From Pseudomonadales bacterium (GTDB lineage Bacteria; Pseudomonadota; Gammaproteobacteria; Pseudomonadales; JANQJO01), in the NCBI GenBank assembly GCA_028281605.1, contig JANQJO010000070.1:1-46311 (forward strand): a stretch of 46,311 nt of DNA. Direction: 5' to 3'. The notes beneath the pieces were generated by a model. That model was not told where the DNA came from and ran no database searches. It saw only the letters and a list, made by a program, of their open reading frames with translations. Shown here piece by piece: positions 9,803 to 17,871 of the stretch (position 1 is the first letter of the stretch; each line of letters opens with the position of its first letter). The translations under genes and the position numbers were made by a program.

Positions 9803-11551
9803 ATGATTGCAATGGAGGGAATGGCATCACTGAACCTGGTCAAACAGGAAGTGGATGCTACGTTAAAGCAAGCAGAGGCATCTCTACGTGTCTTCATGGA
9901 GGAACGAGATGATGTTCAGCCGCTACAAACCGCTTTGGAGTTGTTCCAACAGTTGCAGGGTATCTTTACTTTAATACATTTGGATGGGGCGGTTACTCTG
10001 ACTCATGATGTGGTGAGTTTAGGTGAGCACATCATTGAAGAATTTCAATGCAGAGAAGAAATAACATCGTATTTAATGGCTATGGGGCGTGCTCTGCTGG
10101 TTTTATCCCACTATATTGATTTTGTTCATATTAAACAGAGTAGTTTGCCTGTTTTGTTGGTGCCGACGATCAATGAGTTGCGCAAGCACTTGGTTTCTCC
10201 TTTGGTCAGTGAATATGACTTTTCTAATATTGATTTGAATCCAACTCAATTTGAAGATACACCTTTGGTTGATAGTGCGGAAACGGTGCCTTTTAGTGAA
10301 GTGCCAATGCGGTGTCGTCGGTTGAGACATATGTATCAAGTGGGCTTTTTAGGTGTGATGAGAAAAGAAAGCCCTACGGCCAATCTAAAGATTATGACCA
10401 GAGCATTGGAGCGTATTGCTCGTTTGACAGGTGATGTTCCTATTGCTCAGCTTTGGTGGATAGGCTTGGGTATCTTAGAGGCTTTATTGGACGGAGATGT
10501 TGAGCTGTGTGTCAGTCGTAAATTGCTGCTCGGTAAGATTGATCGGCAAATGAAACGATTAATTTATGAGGGTGTTACTGTTTTAAACGATACTATGCCC
10601 CAGAGTTTATTGCGAGAGTGTTTGTACGTTATTTCTTTAGCGGCTTGTGATGGAAACTATGTGTCGTCTATTAAAGATGCTTTTGGTTTGCGTAAGATTG
10701 TTGGTATTACTGATAAACAACTCAGAGAAGATCGGGATATTATGAATGGGCCTTATGGGTCAGTGATCGCGACTGTTGCGGCCAATATCCAAGAAGAGTT
10801 GACGCAAATGAAAGACAACATTGATACCAGTGTACGCAGTGTTGTGATGGATCAATCTTATTTGCAATCATTGGCTGAATCTTTAACCAAAATATCTTCT
10901 ACTTTGGTCATGTTGGGTTTGAATGAGGCCAGTGATGTGTTAAAAGAGCAAGTACAGTGCATTAGAATTTGGTTAAGTCAAACTGAAGTGTTGGGCCCCG
11001 ATGATTTTTTGAAGTTGGCCGATGCGTTGTTGTACGCTGAGCATATGGTGGAGGTATTGAGGTCTAATTTCAGTCATAACTCGGTACCTGATGAGCAAGA
11101 GCAGGTGCAGCAAGAGAATTTAGAAAACCCAGACTCGATTGAAAAAGTTGCGATTAATCGTTTGGAAGAAGCCCGTTTATTAGTGGTCAGTGAATCACGT
11201 GTAGGGCTTTCTATGACGAAAAAGGCGATTGTGAGTTTTATTGAATCTCACTGGGATGCAGTGCATTTGCAAAATGTACCGTCTACTTTGCATACGGTAT
11301 GGGGTGGTTTGGTGTTTCTTCATTTAAAGCGGGCGGCTGAAGTGATAGGTGCTTGTGAAGCTTATATTCAACGAAATATTATTCACAATTGCAGTTATCA
11401 ACCCAAGCAGCTTGACTTAGAGACATTAGCCGATGCCATATCTAGCATTGACTATTATTTGGAAAGTATGGAAGAGAGTCGACCGATTGGTTTAGGTGTG
11501 ATTGAGGTGGCAGAAGAAAGTATCAATGAGCTAAACGCAATGGCGAGATAA
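9803..11551 (+). CDS. fimL: FimL, scaffold protein related to the ChpA N-terminus
   Basis: 582 aa (Pseudomonas FimL is about 570). It aligns along its whole length with the first ~560 residues of ChpA at 29558. Shared landmarks are LRHMYQVGFLGVM / IHQLFQYALVSVL, DVPIAQLWWIGLGILEAL / DAPIRSIWNVGIAFIESL, and LEDLADAISSIDYYLESM-type ends. At the position of the ChpA phosphotransfer His49 (LHQVYGTL), FimL has Gln49 (FQQLQGIF). Loss of the phospho-site is a published hallmark of FimL. In P. aeruginosa FimL is cytoplasmic and links the Chp system and FimV to adenylate cyclase CyaB and twitching. Downstream ATGs at 9812 and 9821 are possible starts. It is a soluble protein and monocistronic here. 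Confidence 0.88.
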   Translation: MIAMEGMASLNLVKQEVDATLKQAEASLRVFMEERDDVQPLQTALELFQQLQGIFTLIHLDGAVTLTHDVVSLGEHIIEEFQCREEITSYLMAMGRALLVLSHYIDFVHIKQSSLPVLLVPTINELRKHLVSPLVSEYDFSNIDLNPTQFEDTPLVDSAETVPFSEVPMRCRRLRHMYQVGFLGVMRKESPTANLKIMTRALERIARLTGDVPIAQLWWIGLGILEALLDGDVELCVSRKLLLGKIDRQMKRLIYEGVTVLNDTMPQSLLRECLYVISLAACDGNYVSSIKDAFGLRKIVGITDKQLREDRDIMNGPYGSVIATVAANIQEELTQMKDNIDTSVRSVVMDQSYLQSLAESLTKISSTLVMLGLNEASDVLKEQVQCIRIWLSQTEVLGPDDFLKLADALLYAEHMVEVLRSNFSHNSVPDEQEQVQQENLENPDSIEKVAINRLEEARLLVVSESRVGLSMTKKAIVSFIESHWDAVHLQNVPSTLHTVWGGLVFLHLKRAAEVIGACEAYIQRNIIHNCSYQPKQLDLETLADAISSIDYYLESMEESRPIGLGVIEVAEESINELNAMAR

Positions 11552-11634
11552 GTTAAGTGTTCCAACGTCCGTCTAAATGAATTGAGTATGTAATTTAAAT
11601 TGTGTAAATGCAGATTTTCAGAAGGGAGTTTAAT

Positions 11635-12516
11635 TCATATTAACTGCTCTTCTAATGCGTTAAAATCATCATCACTTAGGCCTGTATGATCCAAAATGGC
11701 TGTACCAATGTTTTCCCATTCATAATCGAGGTTTTGTTTGCCGATGATGCTATAAGAGTAACTTAAATGTTCGGCCATCTTCAGAATAGCAAAAAGATCT
11801 TTTTGCTCTTGATTGTTGATTGCATTGCTTCCAAAGTACTTGTCGATGTTGTGATGTTCAGCAATTAAAGTGCATAAATGCTCGGGCAATTTCCATGATT
11901 TTGCTACATAGTAACCTAATACAGCGTGATTGGTTTTGAAATAGCGGTTTTCTGTGTCCACTATGCGCTTATCATTAAACTGGTAAGCTTCTTCTAACAC
12001 AGCTTCGAAGTCTTCGAATCTTAGTTTCATGAGCAGTAGGCCGCAGTTGTGCAGTAAACCCAAAGCATAAGCTTCATCAGGATTAGACACGTTTAAGTGC
12101 ACTGAGAGTTTTTCGCAAAATTGTGCGGTATCAATGGCTAAGTCCCAAAAGGTTGTCAGTGAGATAATGGTGTCATCATCTAACGCATTACGTTGGGCAA
12201 TCGCATTGGCTATATCAACGACTGTGCTGATTCCTAGCAGATTGATAGCAAGCTCTATGGACAGAATAGGTTTGTTTGTTTGGTTGTTTCGAGTACTGAT
12301 AAACGGTTTGGAATTAACGGCTTTTAGGAGGCTGCCGGCAATGCCAATGTCTTTACGAGCTATTTTAGCGATATCAGTTTCGGTTGAGAATGGGTCTAGT
12401 TGCTCAATGACTAAGTCGGCCACTAATTGTGGCTGAGGGGGCACACTAATGCCGTGTACGAGCGTGCCTATATTTATTAGGCTCTCTTCTATTGTCTCTT
12501 GTTTTTGGCTGGCCAT
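11635..12516 (-). CDS. HDOD-domain signalling protein
   Basis: 293 aa, almost entirely an HDOD domain (degenerate HD-GYP relative). Recognisable segments are LVHGISVPPQPQLVADLV, TDIAKIARKDIGIAGSLLKAVNS, LSIELAINLLGISTVVDIANAIA and AYALGLLHNCGLLLM, where HN replaces the catalytic HD, then NHAVLGYYVAKSWKLPEHLCTLIAEHHN. Such proteins are thought to act as signalling adaptors rather than enzymes. It converges on fimL with 83 bp between stops. Its exact role is unknown. Confidence 0.8.
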   Translation of the reverse strand: MASQKQETIEESLINIGTLVHGISVPPQPQLVADLVIEQLDPFSTETDIAKIARKDIGIAGSLLKAVNSKPFISTRNNQTNKPILSIELAINLLGISTVVDIANAIAQRNALDDDTIISLTTFWDLAIDTAQFCEKLSVHLNVSNPDEAYALGLLHNCGLLLMKLRFEDFEAVLEEAYQFNDKRIVDTENRYFKTNHAVLGYYVAKSWKLPEHLCTLIAEHHNIDKYFGSNAINNQEQKDLFAILKMAEHLSYSYSIIGKQNLDYEWENIGTAILDHTGLSDDDFNALEEQLI

Positions 12517-12737
12517 GGTAACAGTGTGAGTTTGTCTCTAATCAGTTAGTTTGCTTTAGTTATGCCGAACGTGGAGTAAGAGAACAGAATAATAATATCA
12601 TTTTGATACTCTGTGTTCTAAGTGATTGATCTGATTAATTCTTTATAACACCCTCTCTTTTAGTTTAGTGTATGACAAATACGGGTGTTCTCAAATACAT
12701 TCTTTGTTATGCTTTGAGAGTCTAGGGTCTATTATAT

Positions 12738-12755
12738 AAAAAACGAGGTTCTCGG
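12738..12755 (-). terminator. Weak terminator-like hairpin after the 275-aa gene
   Basis: Read on the minus strand, CGAG-AAC-CTCG is followed by TTTTTT, 40-55 bases beyond the stop of the minus-strand gene. The stem is only 4 bp. A second, stronger dyad without a T-run (CTGGCTGA/TCAGCCAG, 12780-12801) spans the stop codon. Confidence 0.35.
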
Positions 12756-12793
12756 AGAATGCCTGTTGTGGGGGGAGCCCTGGCTGAGCTGAA

Positions 12794-13621
12794 TCAGCCA
12801 GAAGGCTGGGACGCTGAGGCAACAGGAGGCAAAGTTGAGGGTGATGAGCTTGCCTCTTTGGGATATGATATTTTAGTAACTTTAAAATCTGCATTTACCG
12901 ATTTAATAGCATAGGTGTGTTCTTGGTCACTGTCGCAAGCTATAACAGTAGTATTTTCTTGAGTCATGCTTGCGAGTATAAAAGCGTTGCTGGTCCAGTT
13001 TTTTATTATTAGCACTGCGTGCTTGAATTGCTCTGGGTTTAACTTTATAGCTATTTTAAGTAGTTTTATAGCTGAGTGAAGACGTTGAAACTGATATGTT
13101 TTCATTGGTGGATGAATAGATATGGCTGCTCCTTCCCTTTTTGAGGAAGAATGCTTTATTGAAGATAAGATAGGATTATTATCCTTAGGTTCTTCGGCAG
13201 TGACAGTTAAGGCTTCTTCAACTGTAACTATAAGATTCTTATATGTATCAGTAGATTGCATGTTTAAAAACTCTATGAATTGATCACGAGTCATTATAGG
13301 AAGGCCTGTTGTACAATTCACAATATCGCCCGGTATGAGTTTTATCATATTTTCAGTAAGACAAGGTTGGCATCCTTGTCCTGATAATTCTATAAACATT
13401 TGGCAGAGTATTTGATGATTTGGCGCCTTTGTTCTTGGTTGTCGCATGTCTAATGTATTGAAGAACTTGGAAGCCATATGGCGGATAGCAGTAGATTTTT
13501 TTTGTACTTCTTTTGATAGTGTTTCGAGCATTTCTTGTGCTTTTTTAGCTAGTGGGGTGGAAGGATGGTGTCTACCTAAATTGGCGCTAGGTGATTGGGA
13601 GTGGATAACTTGATTTGTCAT
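12794..13621 (-). CDS. Unrecognised 275-aa protein, possible effector
   Basis: No family recognised. The N-terminus (residues 1-25) is Ser/Asn/Pro-rich. Residues 26-60 form a Lys-rich helical stretch. Residues 84-103 hold three cysteines in C-x2-C...C (CQPCLTENMIKL...VNC). The central part (125-165) is Thr/Glu then Ser/Lys-rich. Residues 178-225 are helical (FQRLHSAIKLLKIAIKL). The tail is Pro/Ser/Ala-rich (EASSSPSTLPPVASASQPSG). There is no signal peptide or membrane segment. A modest AGGGAAA ribosome site precedes ATG 13621. The composition resembles secreted host-interaction proteins of intracellular bacteria, but this is only a guess. It lies in an accessory block between the HDOD gene and the aminotransferase. 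Confidence 0.6.
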   Translation of the reverse strand: MTNQVIHSQSPSANLGRHHPSTPLAKKAQEMLETLSKEVQKKSTAIRHMASKFFNTLDMRQPRTKAPNHQILCQMFIELSGQGCQPCLTENMIKLIPGDIVNCTTGLPIMTRDQFIEFLNMQSTDTYKNLIVTVEEALTVTAEEPKDNNPILSSIKHSSSKREGAAISIHPPMKTYQFQRLHSAIKLLKIAIKLNPEQFKHAVLIIKNWTSNAFILASMTQENTTVIACDSDQEHTYAIKSVNADFKVTKISYPKEASSSPSTLPPVASASQPSG

Positions 13622-13734
13622 GAGATTATTTCCCTATTAGTAAATAGTAAAACCCAGGAAGGAAGGTTTAATATGTGTTGCCAGCTCAATTGACCGCATC
13701 ACGTATACAGTTACGTTAGATTGTTTTGCTTCAG

Positions 13735-13878
13735 ATGGAATTGGAACTCCGATATCACAGTAAAGAAATTATTGTGAGGCTCCTAAAGCTACCTTCTGAG
13801 CGGAAATTTGTCAAGCTAAGCGTGGGCCCAAAAAAATATCCCTTTGAATATGAGGTAGTACTCTTCTATTGTCCATGA
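13735..13878 (+). CDS. Possible small ORF, 47 aa
   Basis: ATG 13735 to TGA 13878 encodes MELELRYHSKEIIVRLLKLP and 27 more residues. It is basic, with no recognised homologue. It lies alone in the 276-bp gap upstream of the 275-aa gene and runs toward the aminotransferase stop. It has no clear ribosome site. It could be chance, a gene remnant, or part of a promoter leader for the minus-strand gene. Confidence 0.2.
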   Translation: MELELRYHSKEIIVRLLKLPSERKFVKLSVGPKKYPFEYEVVLFYCP

Positions 13879-13897
13879 TTAAACATCGAACAAGGTT

Positions 13898-14731
13898 TTA
13901 TCCTTGAGAGTTGGGATGAAAATATTGGACGAGTTCTCCAGGAATTTCGAAATAATAATTTTTTAGCAATAAGAACTCTTTACATTCAGGAGCAAAGTCA
14001 ATTCCATCAATTGACTTAACTGAGGCTAACCCTATAGCAGCATTTGTAACAAAACTATAAGAGAAATCTTTTAGCTTATCAGTACTTATTTCTGCCTCTT
14101 TGACACTGAATCTTTTCTCTCTGGCCAGTGATATGATGAGTCTACGTGTTACTCCAGGTAATATTCCGATTTTCAAAGAGGGAGTGATCAGTTCCATACC
14201 ATTTCCAAAAAATATATTCCAAGTGGCTCCCTCTGTAACTAAGCCGTTATCGGTCATCAAAGCGTCATCAAATCCATTTTTATGTGATATGGATCGTGCC
14301 TTCAGATTTGATATCATGTTAGTGGTTTTTTGCAGCGGAAGCGTTCTAATGACATCAATACATTTTAGGTTTAATGGGTTCTCACTAACAGAGTTTTGCG
14401 CTCGACCGGTTACCATAATATTAAGCCCATTTATTTTTTCAGGATTTTCAATTGAAAAATCCTTTGGAAAAATTGTGACTCTGGCAATCATGAAAGAAGC
14501 ATTTTTATGTTTGGTCAGAAAGGAGTTTAAGTTACTTTTAATCTCTGCTTTGCTCGGTGATATGCCAAACAATTCACCAGAATCTTTTATTAAGCGCTCT
14601 AAATGATGGTTAAAGCCTTTAACTTTTCCTTCTACAACAGCCATCGCAGTAAAACAAGCGTATCCATAAAGAGCTAATGACATAGTATTGTTATCAATAT
14701 CGATATATTCATTGTTCAAGGTAGCTTCCAT
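13898..14731 (-). CDS. Fold-type IV PLP-dependent enzyme (aminotransferase class IV)
   Basis: 277 aa, the length of the aminodeoxychorismate lyase / D-amino-acid and branched-chain aminotransferase family. Visible features are the N-terminal GYACFTAMAVVEGKVKGFNHHLERLIKD (substrate-side strand and phosphate region), the likely Schiff-base K144 in SNLKARSISHKNGFDDAL, E167 in VTEGATWNIFF that contacts the PLP ring nitrogen, and LPGVTRR at 191-197 in the phosphate-binding cup. This shows the fold and cofactor. The substrate cannot be fixed, since PabC-like and transaminase members share these motifs. It stands alone between an unknown gene and the spoVR operon, with no pab or ilv neighbours. Confidence 0.82.
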   Translation of the reverse strand: MEATLNNEYIDIDNNTMSLALYGYACFTAMAVVEGKVKGFNHHLERLIKDSGELFGISPSKAEIKSNLNSFLTKHKNASFMIARVTIFPKDFSIENPEKINGLNIMVTGRAQNSVSENPLNLKCIDVIRTLPLQKTTNMISNLKARSISHKNGFDDALMTDNGLVTEGATWNIFFGNGMELITPSLKIGILPGVTRRLIISLAREKRFSVKEAEISTDKLKDFSYSFVTNAAIGLASVKSIDGIDFAPECKEFLLLKNYYFEIPGELVQYFHPNSQG

Positions 14732-14853
14732 AGGTAACCTAGATTTTTTCCAGCAAATAAAGTTTCAAGGTAATTGCTCTTTATTCTATTCCAATTCTTA
14801 ATTCATTTAGCTCAAATTCTATTGTTGTTTTGGTTCAGTGCCACAGTCAAATT

Positions 14854-16413
14854 TCATCGTTCATGGTCACTTTTTTGCATTTTAGGGTCTGGACAGTGTA
14901 TTGTATTGATGACAGTATCGTTATCTACTTGCTCCAGGTGAATGTCAAATTTCCAAAGGCGATGCAAATGCTTTAAAACCTCATTGCAGTTTTCCTCTTC
15001 CAAAGGCCGACAGTTATGCCTGATATGTCTTAATGTCAAAGATCGATCTCCTTTGACGTTAACATTATACACTTGAATGTTAGGTTCATTCATGCTTAGA
15101 TTGTATTGATTAGACAATGTTTCTCGAAGTAGCTTGTAACCATTCTCATCATGAATGTATAAAACTTCTAGCTCTTTTTTAGTGTCATCGTCTAAAATGC
15201 TGAAGAGCTTAAATTCCCGCATAACAGTTGGTGATAGAAATTGCTGTATAAAACTTTCATCTTTAAAGTTTTGCATGGCAAATTTTAAAGTCTTCAGCCA
15301 AGGTGTTCCCGCAAAATCAGGAAACCATTTGTGGTCTTCCTCTGTGGGGTTTTCACAAATTCGTTTGATATCGGTCATCATAGAAAAACCGAGAGCATAT
15401 GGATTGATGCCGTTGTAATAAGGCATATCAAAACTTGGTTGATTGACAACACTAGTGTGATATTGTAGGAATTCCAGCATGAAACCCTCTGTGACTAAAC
15501 CTTTATCATAAAGATCGTTTAATAGAGTGTAGTGCCAAAAGGTTGCCCATCCTTCGTTCATGACTTGAGTCTGTCTTTGTGGATAAAAATATTGTGCAAT
15601 TTTACGGACAATACGCACAATTTCACGTTGCCAAGGCTCTAATAAAGGTGCATTTTTTTCAATAAAATACAGCAAATTTTCTTGTGGTTCTGTAGGGAAG
15701 CGTTCGGTTTCACCTTGTTCTTCTTTTTCATTGAGTTTAGGAATGGTGTGCCATAGTTCGTTGACTTGTGCTTGTAAATACTCTTCACGCTCTTTCTGTC
15801 GTTTTTTTTCTTCCTCTGCTGAGATTGGATAAGGTCTTTTGTAACGATCTACTCCGTAATTCATTAGAGCATGACAAGAGTCCAGCAATGATTCGACTTC
15901 ATTAATACCGTGGCGTTCCTCACATTTACTGATATAGTTTTTAGCAAAGACTAAGTAATCAATGATAGAACTGGCGTCTGTCCAAGTTTGAAAAAGATAG
16001 TTTCCCTTAAAAAAAGAATTATGACCATAACTGGCGTGAGCAATAACCAACGCTTGCATTGTTATGGTGTTTTCCTCCATAAGATAGGCAATGCATGGGT
16101 TAGAGTTGATCACGATTTCATAGGCTAGGCCCATTTGGCCACGTTTGTAGTTTTGTTCAACCGAGACGAAATGTTTGCCAAAAGACCAGTGGTTATAACC
16201 CATCGGCATGCCAACGGAAGAGTAGGCGTCCATCATTTGCTCTGCTGATATGATTTCAATTTGATTGGGGTATGTTTCCAGTTGGTATTGCTCTTCTGCA
16301 ATTTTTTTAATAGCTTTGTCGTATTGATCAATCAGTTCAAAGGTCCATTCGGACCCTGTAGAAATGGATTTTTCTACTTTTGAGGGCATTGTCGATGACT
16401 TATTTGCAGGCAT
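14854..16413 (-). CDS. SpoVR family protein (YcgB)
   Basis: 519 aa, full length for SpoVR/YcgB. It starts shortly before the conserved WTFELIDQYDKAIKKIAEE. Other hallmarks are YPNQIEIISAEQMMDAYSSVGMP, NPCIAYLMEENTITMQALVIAHA, HASYGHNSFFKGNY, NEGWATFWHYTLLNDLYDKG and NPYALGFSMMTDIKRICENP. The His/Glu-rich core is a presumed metal site. The biochemical role is not established; the family was named from spore cortex formation in Bacillus, and enterobacterial homologues are RpoS-associated. It is the last gene of prkA-yeaH-spoVR, 18 bases after yeaH. The final residues (KMQKSDHER) overlap a sequence like the tail of the intergenic repeat. Confidence 0.93.
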   Translation of the reverse strand: MPANKSSTMPSKVEKSISTGSEWTFELIDQYDKAIKKIAEEQYQLETYPNQIEIISAEQMMDAYSSVGMPMGYNHWSFGKHFVSVEQNYKRGQMGLAYEIVINSNPCIAYLMEENTITMQALVIAHASYGHNSFFKGNYLFQTWTDASSIIDYLVFAKNYISKCEERHGINEVESLLDSCHALMNYGVDRYKRPYPISAEEEKKRQKEREEYLQAQVNELWHTIPKLNEKEEQGETERFPTEPQENLLYFIEKNAPLLEPWQREIVRIVRKIAQYFYPQRQTQVMNEGWATFWHYTLLNDLYDKGLVTEGFMLEFLQYHTSVVNQPSFDMPYYNGINPYALGFSMMTDIKRICENPTEEDHKWFPDFAGTPWLKTLKFAMQNFKDESFIQQFLSPTVMREFKLFSILDDDTKKELEVLYIHDENGYKLLRETLSNQYNLSMNEPNIQVYNVNVKGDRSLTLRHIRHNCRPLEEENCNEVLKHLHRLWKFDIHLEQVDNDTVINTIHCPDPKMQKSDHER

Positions 16414-16431
16414 AATCAGTGCTTTTCATTT

Positions 16432-17721
16432 TTAGGTTGTCGCTGTTTGTTCTTGCTTACGTTGAAACAGTTCTCTGAAAACTGGGTAGATTTCACTTTG
16501 ATCTTTGATTTGTTGCATTGCAAAGTACTCACCAAATTCTTTTTGAATGATTTCGTATTCACGCCAAAGTGCTTGATGCCTTCTTGGATTTATTTCAACA
16601 TAAGCATAGTATTGTGCTTTTGGTAGAATATTGTTAACTAGTATTTTTCGGCAAATGGGTGAGTCGTCGTTCCAGTTGTCTCCATCAGAAGCTTGTGCAA
16701 TGTAAATGTTCCATTCGTTAGCAGGGAAACGATCTGAAATAATTTTATCGGTGAGTTTCAGTGCGCTTGAGACAATGGTACCACCTGTCTCCCTGGAGTA
16801 AAAAAATTCTTCCTCGTTAACTTCTTTGGCGCTGGTATGGTGGCGAATAAATACTACCTCAATTTTTTGATAGTTACGTTTGAGAAATAAGAACAGCAAA
16901 ATAAAAAAACGCTTTGCCATATCTTTCATATTTTGATTCATAGAGCCTGAAACATCCATAAGGCAAAACATCACAGCTTTTGAAGTAGGTTGTGGGTGCT
17001 TGATGTGAAAGTTATAGCGAAGATCTATATCGTCAATAAAGGGTATTTTTTTGAGCCTGCGCTTTAGTTTTTCGATGTTTTTTTCTAATTGCATGAGACG
17101 TTTATTATTTCTTAAGATAGAGTCTGTATTAAGCAATTTTTCGTATTCAGCTTTGAAATTTTTGATTTTTTTTCGTGTGGCAGAGGTTAAAGCGATGCGT
17201 CGGCCTGCCGCTTGGCGCATGGATCGTATGATATTGATCTTATTGGGTGTTCCTTCATTGACAACACCAGCCCGTACGTATTTAAAAGACTCTATGCCAG
17301 AGAGTTGACGCTTAATTAAGTTGGGTAGAGCTAGGTCATCAAATAAAAATTCTAAAAACTCTTCCTGAGTGATTTGAAAAATGAAGTCATCTACACCTGA
17401 ACCTTGGTCGCTGGCTTGACCGCTGCCACCACTGCCATCCCCTTGTGGCGGTCGTGCAATTTTGTCACCTTGGATGAATTCTTTGTTGCCTGGGAGGATA
17501 ATAGATTTATTGCCGCCGTTGCCGTGCCGAAACGTAGGTTCAGAGATGTCTCGTTTGGGTATGGAAACGTTTTCTCCGTTTTCTAAATCAGTAATACTAC
17601 GCTTGCTGACGGCATCAGAGACGGCTTTTTTAATATGTGAACGATACCTTCTTAAAAAGCGTTGTCTGTTTACAGCACTTTTGTTTTTAGCATTGAGGCG
17701 TCGATCAATGATATACGACAA
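16432..17721 (-). CDS. yeaH: YeaH family protein (DUF444)
   Basis: 429 aa. The start is TTG 17721, supported by AGGAG 8 bases upstream and by the protein start [25 protein letters not shown], which matches E. coli YeaH. A Gly/Ser-rich linker (about residues 90-110) leads to a von Willebrand A-like domain with the MIDAS-type motif [20 protein letters not shown] and later [11 protein letters not shown] and [12 protein letters not shown]. Such proteins pair with the PrkA/YeaG kinase and SpoVR; the joint function is stress/starvation linked but poorly defined. It is separated from prkA by 150 bp and from spoVR by 18 bp, all on one strand. Confidence 0.93.
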   Translation of the reverse strand: MSYIIDRRLNAKNKSAVNRQRFLRRYRSHIKKAVSDAVSKRSITDLENGENVSIPKRDISEPTFRHGNGGNKSIILPGNKEFIQGDKIARPPQGDGSGGSGQASDQGSGVDDFIFQITQEEFLEFLFDDLALPNLIKRQLSGIESFKYVRAGVVNEGTPNKINIIRSMRQAAGRRIALTSATRKKIKNFKAEYEKLLNTDSILRNNKRLMQLEKNIEKLKRRLKKIPFIDDIDLRYNFHIKHPQPTSKAVMFCLMDVSGSMNQNMKDMAKRFFILLFLFLKRNYQKIEVVFIRHHTSAKEVNEEEFFYSRETGGTIVSSALKLTDKIISDRFPANEWNIYIAQASDGDNWNDDSPICRKILVNNILPKAQYYAYVEINPRRHQALWREYEIIQKEFGEYFAMQQIKDQSEIYPVFRELFQRKQEQTATT

Positions 17722-17754
17722 TGTTGCCTGCTCCTAATTTATCTTGGAAGCCGT

Positions 17755-17772
17755 TGGCGGCAAGGATGCCGC
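17755..17772. other. Hairpin in the prkA-yeaH gap
   Basis: GGCGGCA-AGGA-TGCCGCC is a perfect 7-bp GC-rich stem with a 4-base loop in the 150-bp gap. No T-run follows on the transcribed minus strand, so a processing or mRNA-stability role is more likely than termination. It could set unequal amounts of PrkA and YeaH. Confidence 0.45.
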
Positions 17773-17871
17773 CATCGAGCCATAGAAATATATTAATGTG
17801 TGCTGAAAAAATAAATATCGAATCATTCTGGGTCTCTCTATATGCTTTATTTCATAGTTTTATCATGGCTG

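Noticed and set aside
17861..17870. CATGGCTGTT near the prkA stop as another repeat fragment
   Set aside because: Only a 10-base match and no palindrome beside it; expected by chance at this length.
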